Below, piece after piece: positions 53,066-61,212 of a DNA stretch of 64,000 nucleotides. The stretch comes from Geoalkalibacter subterraneus (GTDB lineage Bacteria; Desulfobacterota; Desulfuromonadia; Desulfuromonadales; Geoalkalibacteraceae), in contig NZ_CP010311.1 in NCBI RefSeq assembly GCF_000827125.1, forward strand, positions 1,922,001 to 1,986,000, written 5' to 3'. The notes below the pieces were generated by a model that was not told the origin of the DNA, searched no databases, and was given only the letters and a program-made list of their open reading frames with translations. The stretch's first letter is position 1, and each line of letters starts with the position of its first letter. The position numbers and the translations under genes are program-made.

Positions 53066-53332
53066 TCAGAATACGTTATTTCCAACGAAAAGGAGGGTGG
53101 TGTGCTGTAACGCGTGGTGGTTACAGTTGCGGAGGATTCTCCGACCTCTTCTGCGTGCAGGCTGCTCGGCCCCGGGCCAGGTGCTGATTACGCCATAGAG
53201 ATCGAGAGCGTCGATCACCTGGTTGAGAAGTTCACTGACACTGAGATCGGCGGGCGCCTCCTTGAGGGGGCGCAGTTTCCGCCCTTCAGGGCTCGTGAGA
53301 TAATAGGCGCGCCCGCCAGTGAGTAAACCAGA
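53066..53332 (-). pseudogene. Unrecognised coding remnant
   Basis: The minus strand is open for 88 codons, and the first 60 show protein-like composition and GC-rich third positions (GGRAYYLTSPEGRKLRPLKE, SELLNQVIDALDLYGVISTW). There is no ATG and no ribosome binding site at the 5' end. The last 25 or so codons look random. I do not recognise the family. It is best read as a fragment of a gene lost when the island was assembled. Confidence 0.3.
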
Positions 53333-53482
53333 TCAGATTTTCGTTCACGTAGCTGGAAAAAATCTCTTATTGACTAAGTATTGAAATAAATTTAAGTTTA
53401 TTGTGTGAATTTTTTTTGCCTGGCTCAGGCACGGTGGGGAAAATGCCCAGATACATCAAGTTAGGTTTTTGCTTATTTGAAT

Positions 53483-53520
53483 AAGCCGCCCGGCACTGGA
53501 AATCCAGGCTAGCGGCTTTT
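53483..53520 (+). terminator. Terminator hairpin just upstream of hsdR
   Basis: AAGCCGC (53483-53489) pairs with GCGGCTT (53512-53518); an inner CTGG/CCAG stem closes an AAAT loop; TTTTTT follows. It ends about 25 bp before the hsdR ATG, so the hsdR promoter must lie very close or the hairpin acts as an attenuator. Confidence 0.65.
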
Positions 53521-53546
53521 TTGCGTTTTTTAGAGGGCAGGGCAGG

Positions 53547-55907
53547 ATGTCAAAGAAAGACTTTTCCGAGCGCGACATCTGCACCAAATATATCACTCCG
53601 GCCATTCAGGCCGCCGGCTGGGATGTCCACGTCCAGGTGCGCGAAGAGGTGACCTTCACGAAAGGTCGCATCATCGTCAAGGGCAAGCTGCACACCCGCG
53701 GCAAGGCCAAGCGGGCCGATTACATCCTTTACCACAAACCCAATATTCCTGTTGCCGTTATCGAAGCCAAGGACAACAGTCATGCTGTCGGCGATGGCAT
53801 GCAGCAGGCTCTCGATTACGCCGAAATTCTCGATGTTCCCTTTGCCTTCTCCTCAAACGGCGACGGCTTCCTGTTTCATGACCGCACCGGAATGACCAAC
53901 CCCATAGAAAAAGAGGTCGATCTCGGGGCCTTCCCATCACCGGGAGATCTCTGGCTGCGTTACAAGGCCTGGAAGGGAATAGGTGGCGAAACCGAAAAGA
54001 TCGTCGATCAGCCCTATTTCAGCGATGGCAGCGGCAAGGAGCCGCGCTATTACCAGCGGGTGGCGATCAACCGGGCGGTCGAGGCCATCGCCCGGGGGCA
54101 GGATCGCGTCCTGCTGGTCATGGCCACCGGCACCGGCAAGACCTACACTGCCTTCCAGATCATCTGGCGGTTGTGGAAATCTCGCTTGAAAAAACGCATT
54201 CTCTTTCTTGCCGACCGCAATATCCTGGTCGACCAGACCAAGACCAACGACTTCAAGCCCTTCGGCCAGGCCATGACCAAGATCGAAAAGCGCCAGGTCA
54301 ACAAGGCCTACGAAATTTATCTTTCGCTCTATCAAGCGGTCACCGGCAACGAGGAAGAGAAGAATATCTACAAGCAGTTCTCCCGCGATTTTTTCGACTT
54401 GGTGGTCATCGACGAATGTCATCGCGGCAGTGCTGCGGAAAACTCGGCCTGGCGCGAGATTCTCGACTATTTCTCCAGCGCTACCCACATCGGACTGACC
54501 GCCACGCCAAAAGAAACCAGAGACGTTTCCAACATCCACTATTTCGGCGAGCCGATCTATACCTATTCCCTCAAGCAGGGTATCGAAGACGGATTTCTCG
54601 CCCCTTACAAAGTCGTGCGTATCGACCTCGACAAAGATCTCACCGGTTGGCGCCCCGAGCAGGGTAAGGTCGACAAGAGCGGCGCGCTCATCGAAGACCG
54701 CATCTACAACCAGAAGGACTTCGACCGCAATCTCGTCCTGGAGAAACGCACCGATCTTATCGCCCGCAAGGTATCCGAATTTCTCAAGGGGACCGATCGC
54801 TACGCCAAGACCATCGTTTTCTGCGAAGACATCGACCATGCCGAACGCATGCGCCAGGCCCTGGTCAACCACAACGCCGATTTGACCGCCGAAAACAGCC
54901 GCTACGTCATGAAGATCACCGGGGATGACAATACCGGCAAGATGGAACTGGACAACTTCATCGACCCTGAAAGCCGTTACCCGGTCATTGCCACGACCTC
55001 ACGGTTGATGAACACCGGCGTCGATGCCCAGACCTGCAAGCTCATCGTGCTCGACCAGACGATTCAGTCGATGACCATCTTCAAGCAGATTATCGGCCGC
55101 GGCACCCGCATCAATGAGGATTACGGCAAATTCTATTTCACTATCATGGATTTCAAAAAGGCCACCGAGCTTTTTGCAGATCCGGCTTTTGATGGTGAGC
55201 CGGTACAGATCTACGAACCCGGTCCTGATGAATCACCTGTGCCGCCGGAAGAGCCCGATAATGCGGATGAGGATGAAAAATCCGAGCCTGAACCTCCCTC
55301 GCCCGATCCACCTGGGGAAGGGGAGCCCCCTGGTGAGCCACGGCGCAAGTATGTCGTCGACGATGTCGAGGTCTTCGTGGCCGCTGAGCGCGTGCAGTAT
55401 TACGGCAAGGACGGCAGGCTGATCACCGAGTCCCTGAAGGACTTCACCAAGAAAACCGTCCGCAAAGAATTCGCCTCGCTGGACGATTTTCTGCGCAAGT
55501 GGAACAGCGCCGAGAAAAAACAGGCGGTCATAGCCGAACTCGAAGAGCAGGGCGTACTGCTCGAAGCTTTGGCAGATGAAGTCGGCAAGGACTTCGGTCC
55601 CTTCGACCTGATCTGCCATGTGGCTTTCGACCAGCCCCCGTTAACCCGCCGCGAGCGAGCGGAGAAGGTCCGCAAGCAAAACTACTTCACCAGATACGGC
55701 GACCAGGCGCGAGAGGTTTTGAACGCTCTCTTAGATAAATATGCCGACGAGGGCATCGAGAACATCGAGGACGTTAAGATCCTCCGAATTCAGCCCTTCG
55801 ACAAATTCGGGACTCCCATCGAAATCGTCAAGTCTTTCGGTGGGCGCCGGGAGTTCGATCAGGCCATCCGCGACCTTGAGCGGCACCTTTATGATTCGGT
55901 CTCTTGA
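53547..55907 (+). CDS. hsdR: Type I restriction endonuclease subunit R
   Basis: A 786-residue motor and nuclease subunit, in the size range of the EcoEI-like (family B) group. The N-terminal PD-(D/E)xK nuclease shows [20 protein letters not shown]. The superfamily 2 helicase has Walker [20 protein letters not shown]-box variant VIDECHRGS, motif [12 protein letters not shown] and motif [17 protein letters not shown] Pro/Glu/Asp-rich linker (about 555-590, [20 protein letters not shown]) precedes the C-terminal helical domain that docks on the methylase. It cuts unmethylated DNA after translocation. It heads the hsd operon; a 78-residue frame starts 3 bp after its stop. Confidence 0.95.
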   Translation: MSKKDFSERDICTKYITPAIQAAGWDVHVQVREEVTFTKGRIIVKGKLHTRGKAKRADYILYHKPNIPVAVIEAKDNSHAVGDGMQQALDYAEILDVPFAFSSNGDGFLFHDRTGMTNPIEKEVDLGAFPSPGDLWLRYKAWKGIGGETEKIVDQPYFSDGSGKEPRYYQRVAINRAVEAIARGQDRVLLVMATGTGKTYTAFQIIWRLWKSRLKKRILFLADRNILVDQTKTNDFKPFGQAMTKIEKRQVNKAYEIYLSLYQAVTGNEEEKNIYKQFSRDFFDLVVIDECHRGSAAENSAWREILDYFSSATHIGLTATPKETRDVSNIHYFGEPIYTYSLKQGIEDGFLAPYKVVRIDLDKDLTGWRPEQGKVDKSGALIEDRIYNQKDFDRNLVLEKRTDLIARKVSEFLKGTDRYAKTIVFCEDIDHAERMRQALVNHNADLTAENSRYVMKITGDDNTGKMELDNFIDPESRYPVIATTSRLMNTGVDAQTCKLIVLDQTIQSMTIFKQIIGRGTRINEDYGKFYFTIMDFKKATELFADPAFDGEPVQIYEPGPDESPVPPEEPDNADEDEKSEPEPPSPDPPGEGEPPGEPRRKYVVDDVEVFVAAERVQYYGKDGRLITESLKDFTKKTVRKEFASLDDFLRKWNSAEKKQAVIAELEEQGVLLEALADEVGKDFGPFDLICHVAFDQPPLTRRERAEKVRKQNYFTRYGDQAREVLNALLDKYADEGIENIEDVKILRIQPFDKFGTPIEIVKSFGGRREFDQAIRDLERHLYDSVS

Positions 55908-55910
55908 GCC

Positions 55911-56147
55911 ATGAGTTTTATATCCGAAGACGAGGGCGATGTATCCCTGCTGCTGCAAGAGAAGGGTGTGCCTTCCGTCCTCGATGAAATCCACCAGGGC
56001 GATGTTGTGGTCTTTAAGCGAGTTGGTCCGCTGGCAGTCAACCTGAGGTTTTATTCCGCAGAGGGCCACCGCGGATATACCAGTTCCAAATTTCGCATCG
56101 GCAGAGGCGCGGAGCTTGAAACCATCAATCTTTCCCTGTTGACCTGA
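55911..56147 (+). CDS. Small hypothetical protein between hsdR and hsdM
   Basis: A 78-residue acidic protein (MSFISEDEGDVSLLLQEKGV, then VLDEIHQGDVVVFKRVGPLA, ending ETINLSLLT). It begins 3 bp after the hsdR stop with only a weak GAG upstream, which suggests translational coupling. The sequence looks like a small beta-barrel with an acidic N-terminus. No family is recognised. It might be an accessory factor of the system, or a DNA-mimic or control protein, but this is speculation. Confidence 0.5.
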   Translation: MSFISEDEGDVSLLLQEKGVPSVLDEIHQGDVVVFKRVGPLAVNLRFYSAEGHRGYTSSKFRIGRGAELETINLSLLT

Positions 56148-56195
56148 ATACCCGGTTTCGCAAATCCATCCATTCCCAAGGAGTGCAGTTCATCC

Positions 56196-57680
56196 ATGTC
56201 CGTATCCACAACAATCAAAACCATCCAGGACATTATGCGCAAGGATGCCGGGGTTGACGGCGACGCGCAACGTATCGGGCAGCTTGTCTGGATGTTCTTT
56301 CTGAAGATTTTCGATGATCAGGAGCAGGAGATCGAACTGCTCACGGATGATTACACCTCGCCGATCCCTGAGCGGCTGCGCTGGCGCAACTGGGCCGCCG
56401 ATGCCGAAGGGATCACTGGCGACGAGCTGCTCGACTTCATCAACAACGACCTGTTTAAGACTCTCAAGGAGTTGGAGCTCAGCGCCGGCACCAACGGGCG
56501 CGGCCTGGTGGTGCGCTCAGTGTTCGAGGACGCCTACAACTACATGAAGAGCGGCACCCTCATCCGGCAGGTGGTCAACAAGATCAACGAGATCGACTTC
56601 AACCGCTCCTCTGACCGCCACACCTTCGGCGACATCTACGAGCAGATTCTCAAAAACCTGCAGAGCGCGGGCAACGCCGGGGAGTTCTATACCCCGCGTG
56701 CCGTGACCCAGTTCATGGTCGACATGGTCGATCCGAAGCTCGGCGAGAAGATCCTTGATCCGGCCTGCGGCACAGGGGGGTTCCTTTCCTGTGCCATCGA
56801 GCATGTGCGCGGCAACTACGTGAAGGCTACCGAGGACGAGCAGCTTCTACAGAAGTCGATTTCCGGCGTCGAGAAAAAGGCGCTGCCGCACCTGCTCTGC
56901 ACCACTAACATGCTGCTGCACGGCATCGAGGTGCCATCCAACATCCGTCACGATAACACCCTGGCGCGACCACTGCGCGATTACGGTCCCAAGGATCGGG
57001 TCGACGTGGTGGTCACCAACCCGCCCTTCGGGGGCACCGAAGAGGACGGCATCGAAGCCAACTTCCCCGCCGCTTTTCGCACCCGCGAGACAGCCGACCT
57101 GTTCCTGGTGCTGATCATGCACCTGCTCAAGCCGAGCGGCCGTGCTGCCATTGTTCTGCCCGACGGCACCCTATTCGGCGAAGGGGTCAAGACCCGCATC
57201 AAGGAGAAACTACTCGAGGAGTGCAACCTGCACACGGTAGTGCGCCTGCCCAACGGCGTCTTTAACCCCTATACCGGCATCAAGACCAACCTGCTGTTCT
57301 TCACCAAGGGGGAGCCGACCAGGGAAGTCTGGTACTACGAGCACCCCTATCCCGAAGGTTACAAGAGCTACTCCAAGACCAAGCCGATGCGCATCGAAGA
57401 GTTCGCGCCCGAGAAGTCCTGGTGGGGAGGCGAAAAACGAGAGGGGCGCGAGGAAAACGAACGAGCATGGAAGGTTTCGGTTGAGCAGATCAAAGCGGGC
57501 GGCTATAACCTCGACATCAAAAACCCCAATACTGTTGAAGATGACCATGGCGATCCCGAGGAGCTGCTGGCCGAGTATAAGACGCTGCTTGCCAGTGTGG
57601 CTGATACGCGTGAGAAGTTAAAGCGGGAACTGATGGAGGCCCTTGAGCGAGACCCCGTTCAGGAGCGCGATTCGGCATGA
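56196..57680 (+). CDS. hsdM: Type I restriction-modification DNA methyltransferase subunit M
   Basis: A 494-residue N6-adenine methylase. The N-terminal helical domain (KTIQDIMRKDAGVDGDAQRI) is followed by the AdoMet motif LDPACGTGGFLSCAIEHV and the catalytic VVVTNPPFGGTEEDG (NPPF). QNLQSAGNAGEFYTPRAVTQ-type sequence marks the start of the catalytic core (here KNLQSAGNAGEFYTPRAVTQ). The C-terminus is helical (LLAEYKTLLASVADTREKL). RBS AAGGAG stands 11 nt before ATG. Its stop overlaps the next gene's start (ATGA). Methylates the host's recognition sites and forms the M2S core with HsdS. Confidence 0.96.
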   Translation: MSVSTTIKTIQDIMRKDAGVDGDAQRIGQLVWMFFLKIFDDQEQEIELLTDDYTSPIPERLRWRNWAADAEGITGDELLDFINNDLFKTLKELELSAGTNGRGLVVRSVFEDAYNYMKSGTLIRQVVNKINEIDFNRSSDRHTFGDIYEQILKNLQSAGNAGEFYTPRAVTQFMVDMVDPKLGEKILDPACGTGGFLSCAIEHVRGNYVKATEDEQLLQKSISGVEKKALPHLLCTTNMLLHGIEVPSNIRHDNTLARPLRDYGPKDRVDVVVTNPPFGGTEEDGIEANFPAAFRTRETADLFLVLIMHLLKPSGRAAIVLPDGTLFGEGVKTRIKEKLLEECNLHTVVRLPNGVFNPYTGIKTNLLFFTKGEPTREVWYYEHPYPEGYKSYSKTKPMRIEEFAPEKSWWGGEKREGREENERAWKVSVEQIKAGGYNLDIKNPNTVEDDHGDPEELLAEYKTLLASVADTREKLKRELMEALERDPVQERDSA

Positions 57681-58645
57681 GCGAGGTTGCCATTTATCAG
57701 GCAGAGGATGGGAAAACCCGTCTTGAAGTGCAGCTTGAACATGACACCGTCTGGCTGAACCAGGCCCAGCTGGTAGATCTGTTTCAACGGGACCAGTCCG
57801 TTTTGTCCCGCCACATTCGCAACGTGTTCAAGGAAGGAGAGCTGGACGAAAAAAGCAATATGCAGAAAATGCATATTGCAAATTCAGACAAACCGGTCGC
57901 GTTCTACAGTCTCGACGTCATCATCTCCGTCGGCTACCGGGTCAAATCTCAGCGCGGTACCCAGTTTCGCCAATGGGCGACACGTGTGCTGCGCGAGCAC
58001 CTGGTCAAAGGTTACACCCTTAACGAGCAGCGCCTGCAGGAGGAACGCGCCAAACTGCAGGAGATGCAGCAAGCCGTCGCGTTGCTCTCGCGCACCCTCG
58101 AACAGCAGCAACTGGTCAGCGACACCGGGCAGGAGGTGCTGCAGGTCATCACCGATTACGCCTACGCTCTGGCCACTCTCGACCGCTACGACCACGGCAC
58201 CCTCGCCGTTGAAGCCACCAGCGGTCCGGCCGGGTTCGTGCTCGAGTACGACAAAGCCATTGCCATCGTTAATTCGATGAAGACCGATTTCGACGGACTC
58301 TTCGGCCAGGAGAAGGATCAGGGTTTCAAAAGCGCACTTGGCGCCATCTACCAGACCTTCGACGGTAAGGATGTTTACCCCAGCGTCGAAGAGAAAGCTG
58401 CAAACCTGCTGTATTTCATCGTCAAGAACCACGCCTTCACCGACGGCAACAAGCGCATCGCCGCCGCCGCCGTGTTCATCTTCTTTCTGGCCCGCAACGG
58501 CATCCTTTATCGCGAGGACGGCTCCAAGCGGCTGGCCGACAACGCCCTGGTAGCACTCACGCTGCTGATCGCCGAGAGCCGGCCGGAAGAGAAGGACACC
58601 ATCGTCAAGGTGATCGTCAACCTCATCAACCGGAGCAACGCCTGA
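57677..58645 (+). CDS. RhuM-Fic/Doc fusion protein inside the hsd operon
   Basis: A 322-residue protein. The N-terminal half (about 1-140) is RhuM-like (VAIYQAEDGKTRLEVQLEHD, VWLNQAQLVDLFQRDQSVLS, YRVKSQRGTQFRQWATRVLR), possibly a DNA-binding module. The C-terminal half is a Fic-fold domain with HAFTDGNKRIAA at about residue 253. This is the Doc-like form of the Fic motif: Lys replaces the second motif Gly and the distal Arg is Ala, so AMP transfer is doubtful and kinase-type activity like Doc is possible. It overlaps hsdM (4 bp) and hsdS (1 bp), so it is translated as part of the restriction system. A protective or toxin-like role is inferred. Confidence 0.85.
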   Translation: MSEVAIYQAEDGKTRLEVQLEHDTVWLNQAQLVDLFQRDQSVLSRHIRNVFKEGELDEKSNMQKMHIANSDKPVAFYSLDVIISVGYRVKSQRGTQFRQWATRVLREHLVKGYTLNEQRLQEERAKLQEMQQAVALLSRTLEQQQLVSDTGQEVLQVITDYAYALATLDRYDHGTLAVEATSGPAGFVLEYDKAIAIVNSMKTDFDGLFGQEKDQGFKSALGAIYQTFDGKDVYPSVEEKAANLLYFIVKNHAFTDGNKRIAAAAVFIFFLARNGILYREDGSKRLADNALVALTLLIAESRPEEKDTIVKVIVNLINRSNA

Positions 58646-60327
58646 TGACTGCCGAGACGTTCTTTGCCAATTTCGGACATCTGGCCGATGCACCCAACGG
58701 GGTGCAGAAACTGCGGGAATTGATTCTTCAGCTTGCGGTGCAGGGGAAGCTTGTGGCGCAGGACCCGAAAGATGAGGCTGCTTCGGCCTTGCTGGAGAAG
58801 ATTGATGCGGAGCGCAAACTTCTTGTCAAGGCAGGGAAGGTTCGCAAGCCAAAGAAATATGAACCGGTGGAGGAAAAAGAGCAGTTCTGTCTTGTCCCTG
58901 AGAACTGGTGCTGGTCGAGGATGGGAGAACTGATCCTAGATATCACTGGTGGAGGAACGCCGAGCAAAAACAACCCGTCCTACTGGGGCGGCGACATTCC
59001 TTGGGCTAGCGTAAAGGATGTTGGGAAGTCCAAGTATCTTGATTCTACCATCGACTCAATTACTCCAAAAGGACTTAAGGGCAGTAGCTCTAATCTCATT
59101 CCCAAAGGTCGCGTCATTATTTGCACACGAATGGGGCTGGGGAAGATTTCGATTAACAGAGTAGATGTTGCTATCAATCAAGATCTAAAGGCTCTTTGGC
59201 TTCCTGCGTGTCTTGAGATGGATTACTTTTACAATTTCTTCCTGACACAAGATGTGAAGGGCACGGGCATGACTGTTTCTGGCATCCGCCAGGATGCCCT
59301 TCTTAATATGCCCGTTCCTCTCCCCCCCCTCGAAGAACAAAAACGCATCGTCGCCAAAGTCGACCAACTCATGGCCCTGTGCGACGAGCTCGAAGCCCGC
59401 CAGCAAAAGCAGCAGCAGGGGCGGGCACGCCTCAACAACGCCGCCCTCGACGCACTGCTCACCGCCCGCGAACCCGACGAATTCGCCGAACACTGGCAGC
59501 GCATCAGCACCAACTTCGACCTGCTCTACGATCACCCCGAAACCATCGCCAAACTCCGCGCCGCCATCCTTCAACTCGCCGTCCAGGGCAAACTCGTTCC
59601 TCAAGACCCCAATGATGAGCCTGCTTCGGTTTTGCTGGAGAGGATTAAGGCTGACAGGCAATCAATGATTGCAGAAGGGATGTTGAAGCGGTTCAAGTTG
59701 TCGCCTGTAGTAGAGAAGAGCGATCATCCCTTTATAGCTCCAAAAGGTTGGGTTTTTGAACGGATGGGAAACCTTTTTCAGTTTATTGATTACAGGGGAA
59801 AGACCCCCAAAAAAGTCAGTTCTGGGATTAAGCTGATCACCGCTAAGAACGTAAGGATGGGGCACCTTAGACAAGACCCTCAAGAGTTTGTCACGGAAAA
59901 GACCTATCGTGAATGGATGAGGCGTGGTTTCCCGCAGGTCGGTGACTTGCTGTTTACCACTGAAGCACCGATGGGGAATGTGTGTTTGGTTGAAATTGAT
60001 GAGCCTTTTGCACTTGCACAGCGAACGATTAACCTTCACCCCTTCGGAGACCAGAATCCCCGCTATTTGATGTTTGCAATTATGAGCGGAGTCGTTCAGG
60101 GGTTAATTTCGGAACTGGCAACTGGGATGACAGCAACTGGAATTAAGGCTGCAAAATTAAAGTTGGTGCCGTTGCCTCTCCCCCCCTTCGAAGAACAAAT
60201 GCGCATCGTCACTAAGGTCGATAATCTCATGGCCCTGTGCGACGAACTTGAAGCCCAACTCAACCAGGCCCAGCAGCATAGCGAAAAGCTGATGGAGGCC
60301 ACCGTTCGGCAGCTATTGGTGGCGTGA
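58645..60327 (+). CDS. hsdS: Type I restriction-modification specificity subunit S
   Basis: A 560-residue protein with two target-recognition domains (about 75-215 and 360-500) and two conserved helical regions. The conserved regions repeat within the protein: ILQLAVQGKLVAQDPKDEAA with ILQLAVQGKLVPQDPNDEPA, and LEEQKRIVAKVDQLMALCDE with FEEQMRIVTKVDNLMALCDE. The two TRDs differ, so the recognition sequence is bipartite and asymmetric. Length and repeat spacing are normal for an intact HsdS. Last gene of the operon; the base composition of the TRDs is lower in GC than the conserved regions, as usual for shuffled TRDs. Confidence 0.95.
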   Translation: MTAETFFANFGHLADAPNGVQKLRELILQLAVQGKLVAQDPKDEAASALLEKIDAERKLLVKAGKVRKPKKYEPVEEKEQFCLVPENWCWSRMGELILDITGGGTPSKNNPSYWGGDIPWASVKDVGKSKYLDSTIDSITPKGLKGSSSNLIPKGRVIICTRMGLGKISINRVDVAINQDLKALWLPACLEMDYFYNFFLTQDVKGTGMTVSGIRQDALLNMPVPLPPLEEQKRIVAKVDQLMALCDELEARQQKQQQGRARLNNAALDALLTAREPDEFAEHWQRISTNFDLLYDHPETIAKLRAAILQLAVQGKLVPQDPNDEPASVLLERIKADRQSMIAEGMLKRFKLSPVVEKSDHPFIAPKGWVFERMGNLFQFIDYRGKTPKKVSSGIKLITAKNVRMGHLRQDPQEFVTEKTYREWMRRGFPQVGDLLFTTEAPMGNVCLVEIDEPFALAQRTINLHPFGDQNPRYLMFAIMSGVVQGLISELATGMTATGIKAAKLKLVPLPLPPFEEQMRIVTKVDNLMALCDELEAQLNQAQQHSEKLMEATVRQLLVA

Positions 60328-60355
60328 TGGAGTGCTTCAAGCGAAATCCGTGCCG

Positions 60356-60445
60356 CATCGGGGGTCAGGCCTGACAAATGGGTAAAAGTCGGCATCGGGG
60401 GAACATCGGGGGTCAGGCCTGACAAATGGGTAAAAGTCGGCATCG
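60356..60445. repeat. Two identical 42-nt direct repeats
   Basis: Identical copies at 60356-60397 and 60404-60445, separated by 6 nt. Each contains the 12-bp palindrome GTCAGGCCTGAC followed by AAATGGGTAAAAGTCGG and is bounded by CATCG. They begin 29 bp after hsdS. The sequence resembles REP-like repeats seen near REP-associated transposases, which I infer from memory and cannot verify here. Confidence 0.85.
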
Positions 60446-60530
60446 AGAGGTTCGGACATCGCATTCATGTCTTTTGTCCGATGAGCGACCACCATTATCT
60501 TTGTGGTTCAGGCGCGTATTCTGGAGAAAA

Positions 60531-60585
60531 TGGGCCAGTGCTCCTGATTTAAACTGGGCCACTGATTCCTGAGCAAAGTGGGCCA
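60531..60585. mobile_element. Remnant terminus of an IS21-like insertion sequence
   Basis: Three TGGGCCA motifs at 60531, 60555 and 60579 are spaced exactly 24 nt apart. Multiple regularly spaced copies of such a motif at an element end are characteristic of IS21-family termini, where they are transposase binding sites. No istA or istB gene is present, so only an end remains. Confidence 0.5.
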
Positions 60586-60622
60586 CCTGTCAGCGCGAAG
60601 CGACGCTGGAGTCTTTTTGTAG

Positions 60623-60842
60623 ACCGACTGCTCCCTTGGTCAATTCGGCAACAGCTCCGATCGTTACCAAAGTGTTGTTGAGGATGGTCTGAAAGAGGTG
60701 TATCGCATAGGAGTTCTGAGAGGCGCCAGGTTTATCGAAGAGGCTTTGTCCCAGGCCGAAGAGCCGGCCCGAAGGCGGGAGTTGCGGGTTAGCGGAGATT
60801 CACGCCGGAAGGAGCGGGGAGAGATGCATCAGAGCAAGCCTT
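60623..60842 (+). pseudogene. C-terminal fragment of an unrecognised gene
   Basis: An open frame with no start codon, beginning after a stop at 60620-60622, reads DGLKEVYRIGVLRGARFIEE, then ALSQAEEPARRREL, and ends GEMHQSKP at a TGA. The composition is protein-like (Arg/Glu-rich helix). Position among repeats suggests a transposase or integrase remnant, but I do not recognise the family. Confidence 0.35.
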
Positions 60843-60861
60843 GATTCCAGTTGACAAGCCT

Positions 60862-60947
60862 GACCCCTCGTTCCCAGTTGTCAAGCCTGACCCCTCGTTC
60901 CATGTGACCCCTCGTTCCATGACCCCTCGTTCCATGACCCCTCGTTC
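60862..60947. repeat. Tandem GACCCCTCGTTC repeat array
   Basis: Five copies of GACCCCTCGTTC start at 60862, 60889, 60906, 60921 and 60936. The first two are separated by a 27-nt unit containing CAGTTGWCAAGCCT; the last three lie at a 15-nt period, GACCCCTCGTTCCAT (17, then 15 nt apart). The array abuts the 5' end of a permease fragment. It is too short and irregular for a CRISPR and has no spacers. Confidence 0.8.
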
Positions 60948-61097
60948 AGCTACGCCGTCAAAATCCAGATGCTGCCGCTCGAAGCCGGTTATCTTGGCTG
61001 GGAATTCTCGCTGGCGCGAACCCTGTTGACGCTGCTTTTCGCTGTCCCGGTCGGACTTCTGGTTGAGATGCTGATGGGAGAGAAAGGCAAAGAATAA
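60948..61097 (+). pseudogene. C-terminal fragment of a membrane permease
   Basis: Fifty codons directly after the tandem repeat read LPLEAGYLGWEFSLARTLLT, then LLFAVPVGLLVEMLMG and KGKE, ending at a TAA (61095-61097). One or two hydrophobic helices and a charged tail suggest the end of an integral membrane protein, plausibly a predicted permease. The rest of the gene is absent; the repeats mark the break. It is likely core DNA truncated by the island's right edge. Confidence 0.45.
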
Positions 61098-61212
61098 CCG
61101 GGCATGGTTTGTCTAGCTATCTGACATTATTATACTGAGTCGCATAAGATATATTATGTAAACTTTGAAATTGATTTGCTCTGCAATAGGCGGTTGAGGA
61201 AAATTCTGTTTT

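Larger units (their letters stand above)
52960..53546. other. Gene-poor stretch between antitoxin and hsdR
   Basis: About 590 bp without an intact gene. It holds a minus-strand open-frame remnant (53066-53332), an AT-rich segment (about 53340-53420) with a weak promoter-like TTGACT-N17-TAAGTT at 53370-53398, and a terminator hairpin at 53483-53520. A short plus-strand frame at 53114-53326 lies antisense to the remnant and is probably not real. Confidence 0.5.

Noticed and set aside
53114-53326. Plus-strand 70-residue frame
   Set aside because: Antisense to the more protein-like minus-strand remnant and without a ribosome binding site in a coding context.
60862-60947. CRISPR array
   Set aside because: Repeat units are 12-15 nt with no unique spacers and no cas genes.
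60841-61029. Plus-strand frame with repeated DPSFPVVKP-type peptide
   Set aside because: A translation of the tandem GACCCCTCGTTC repeat.
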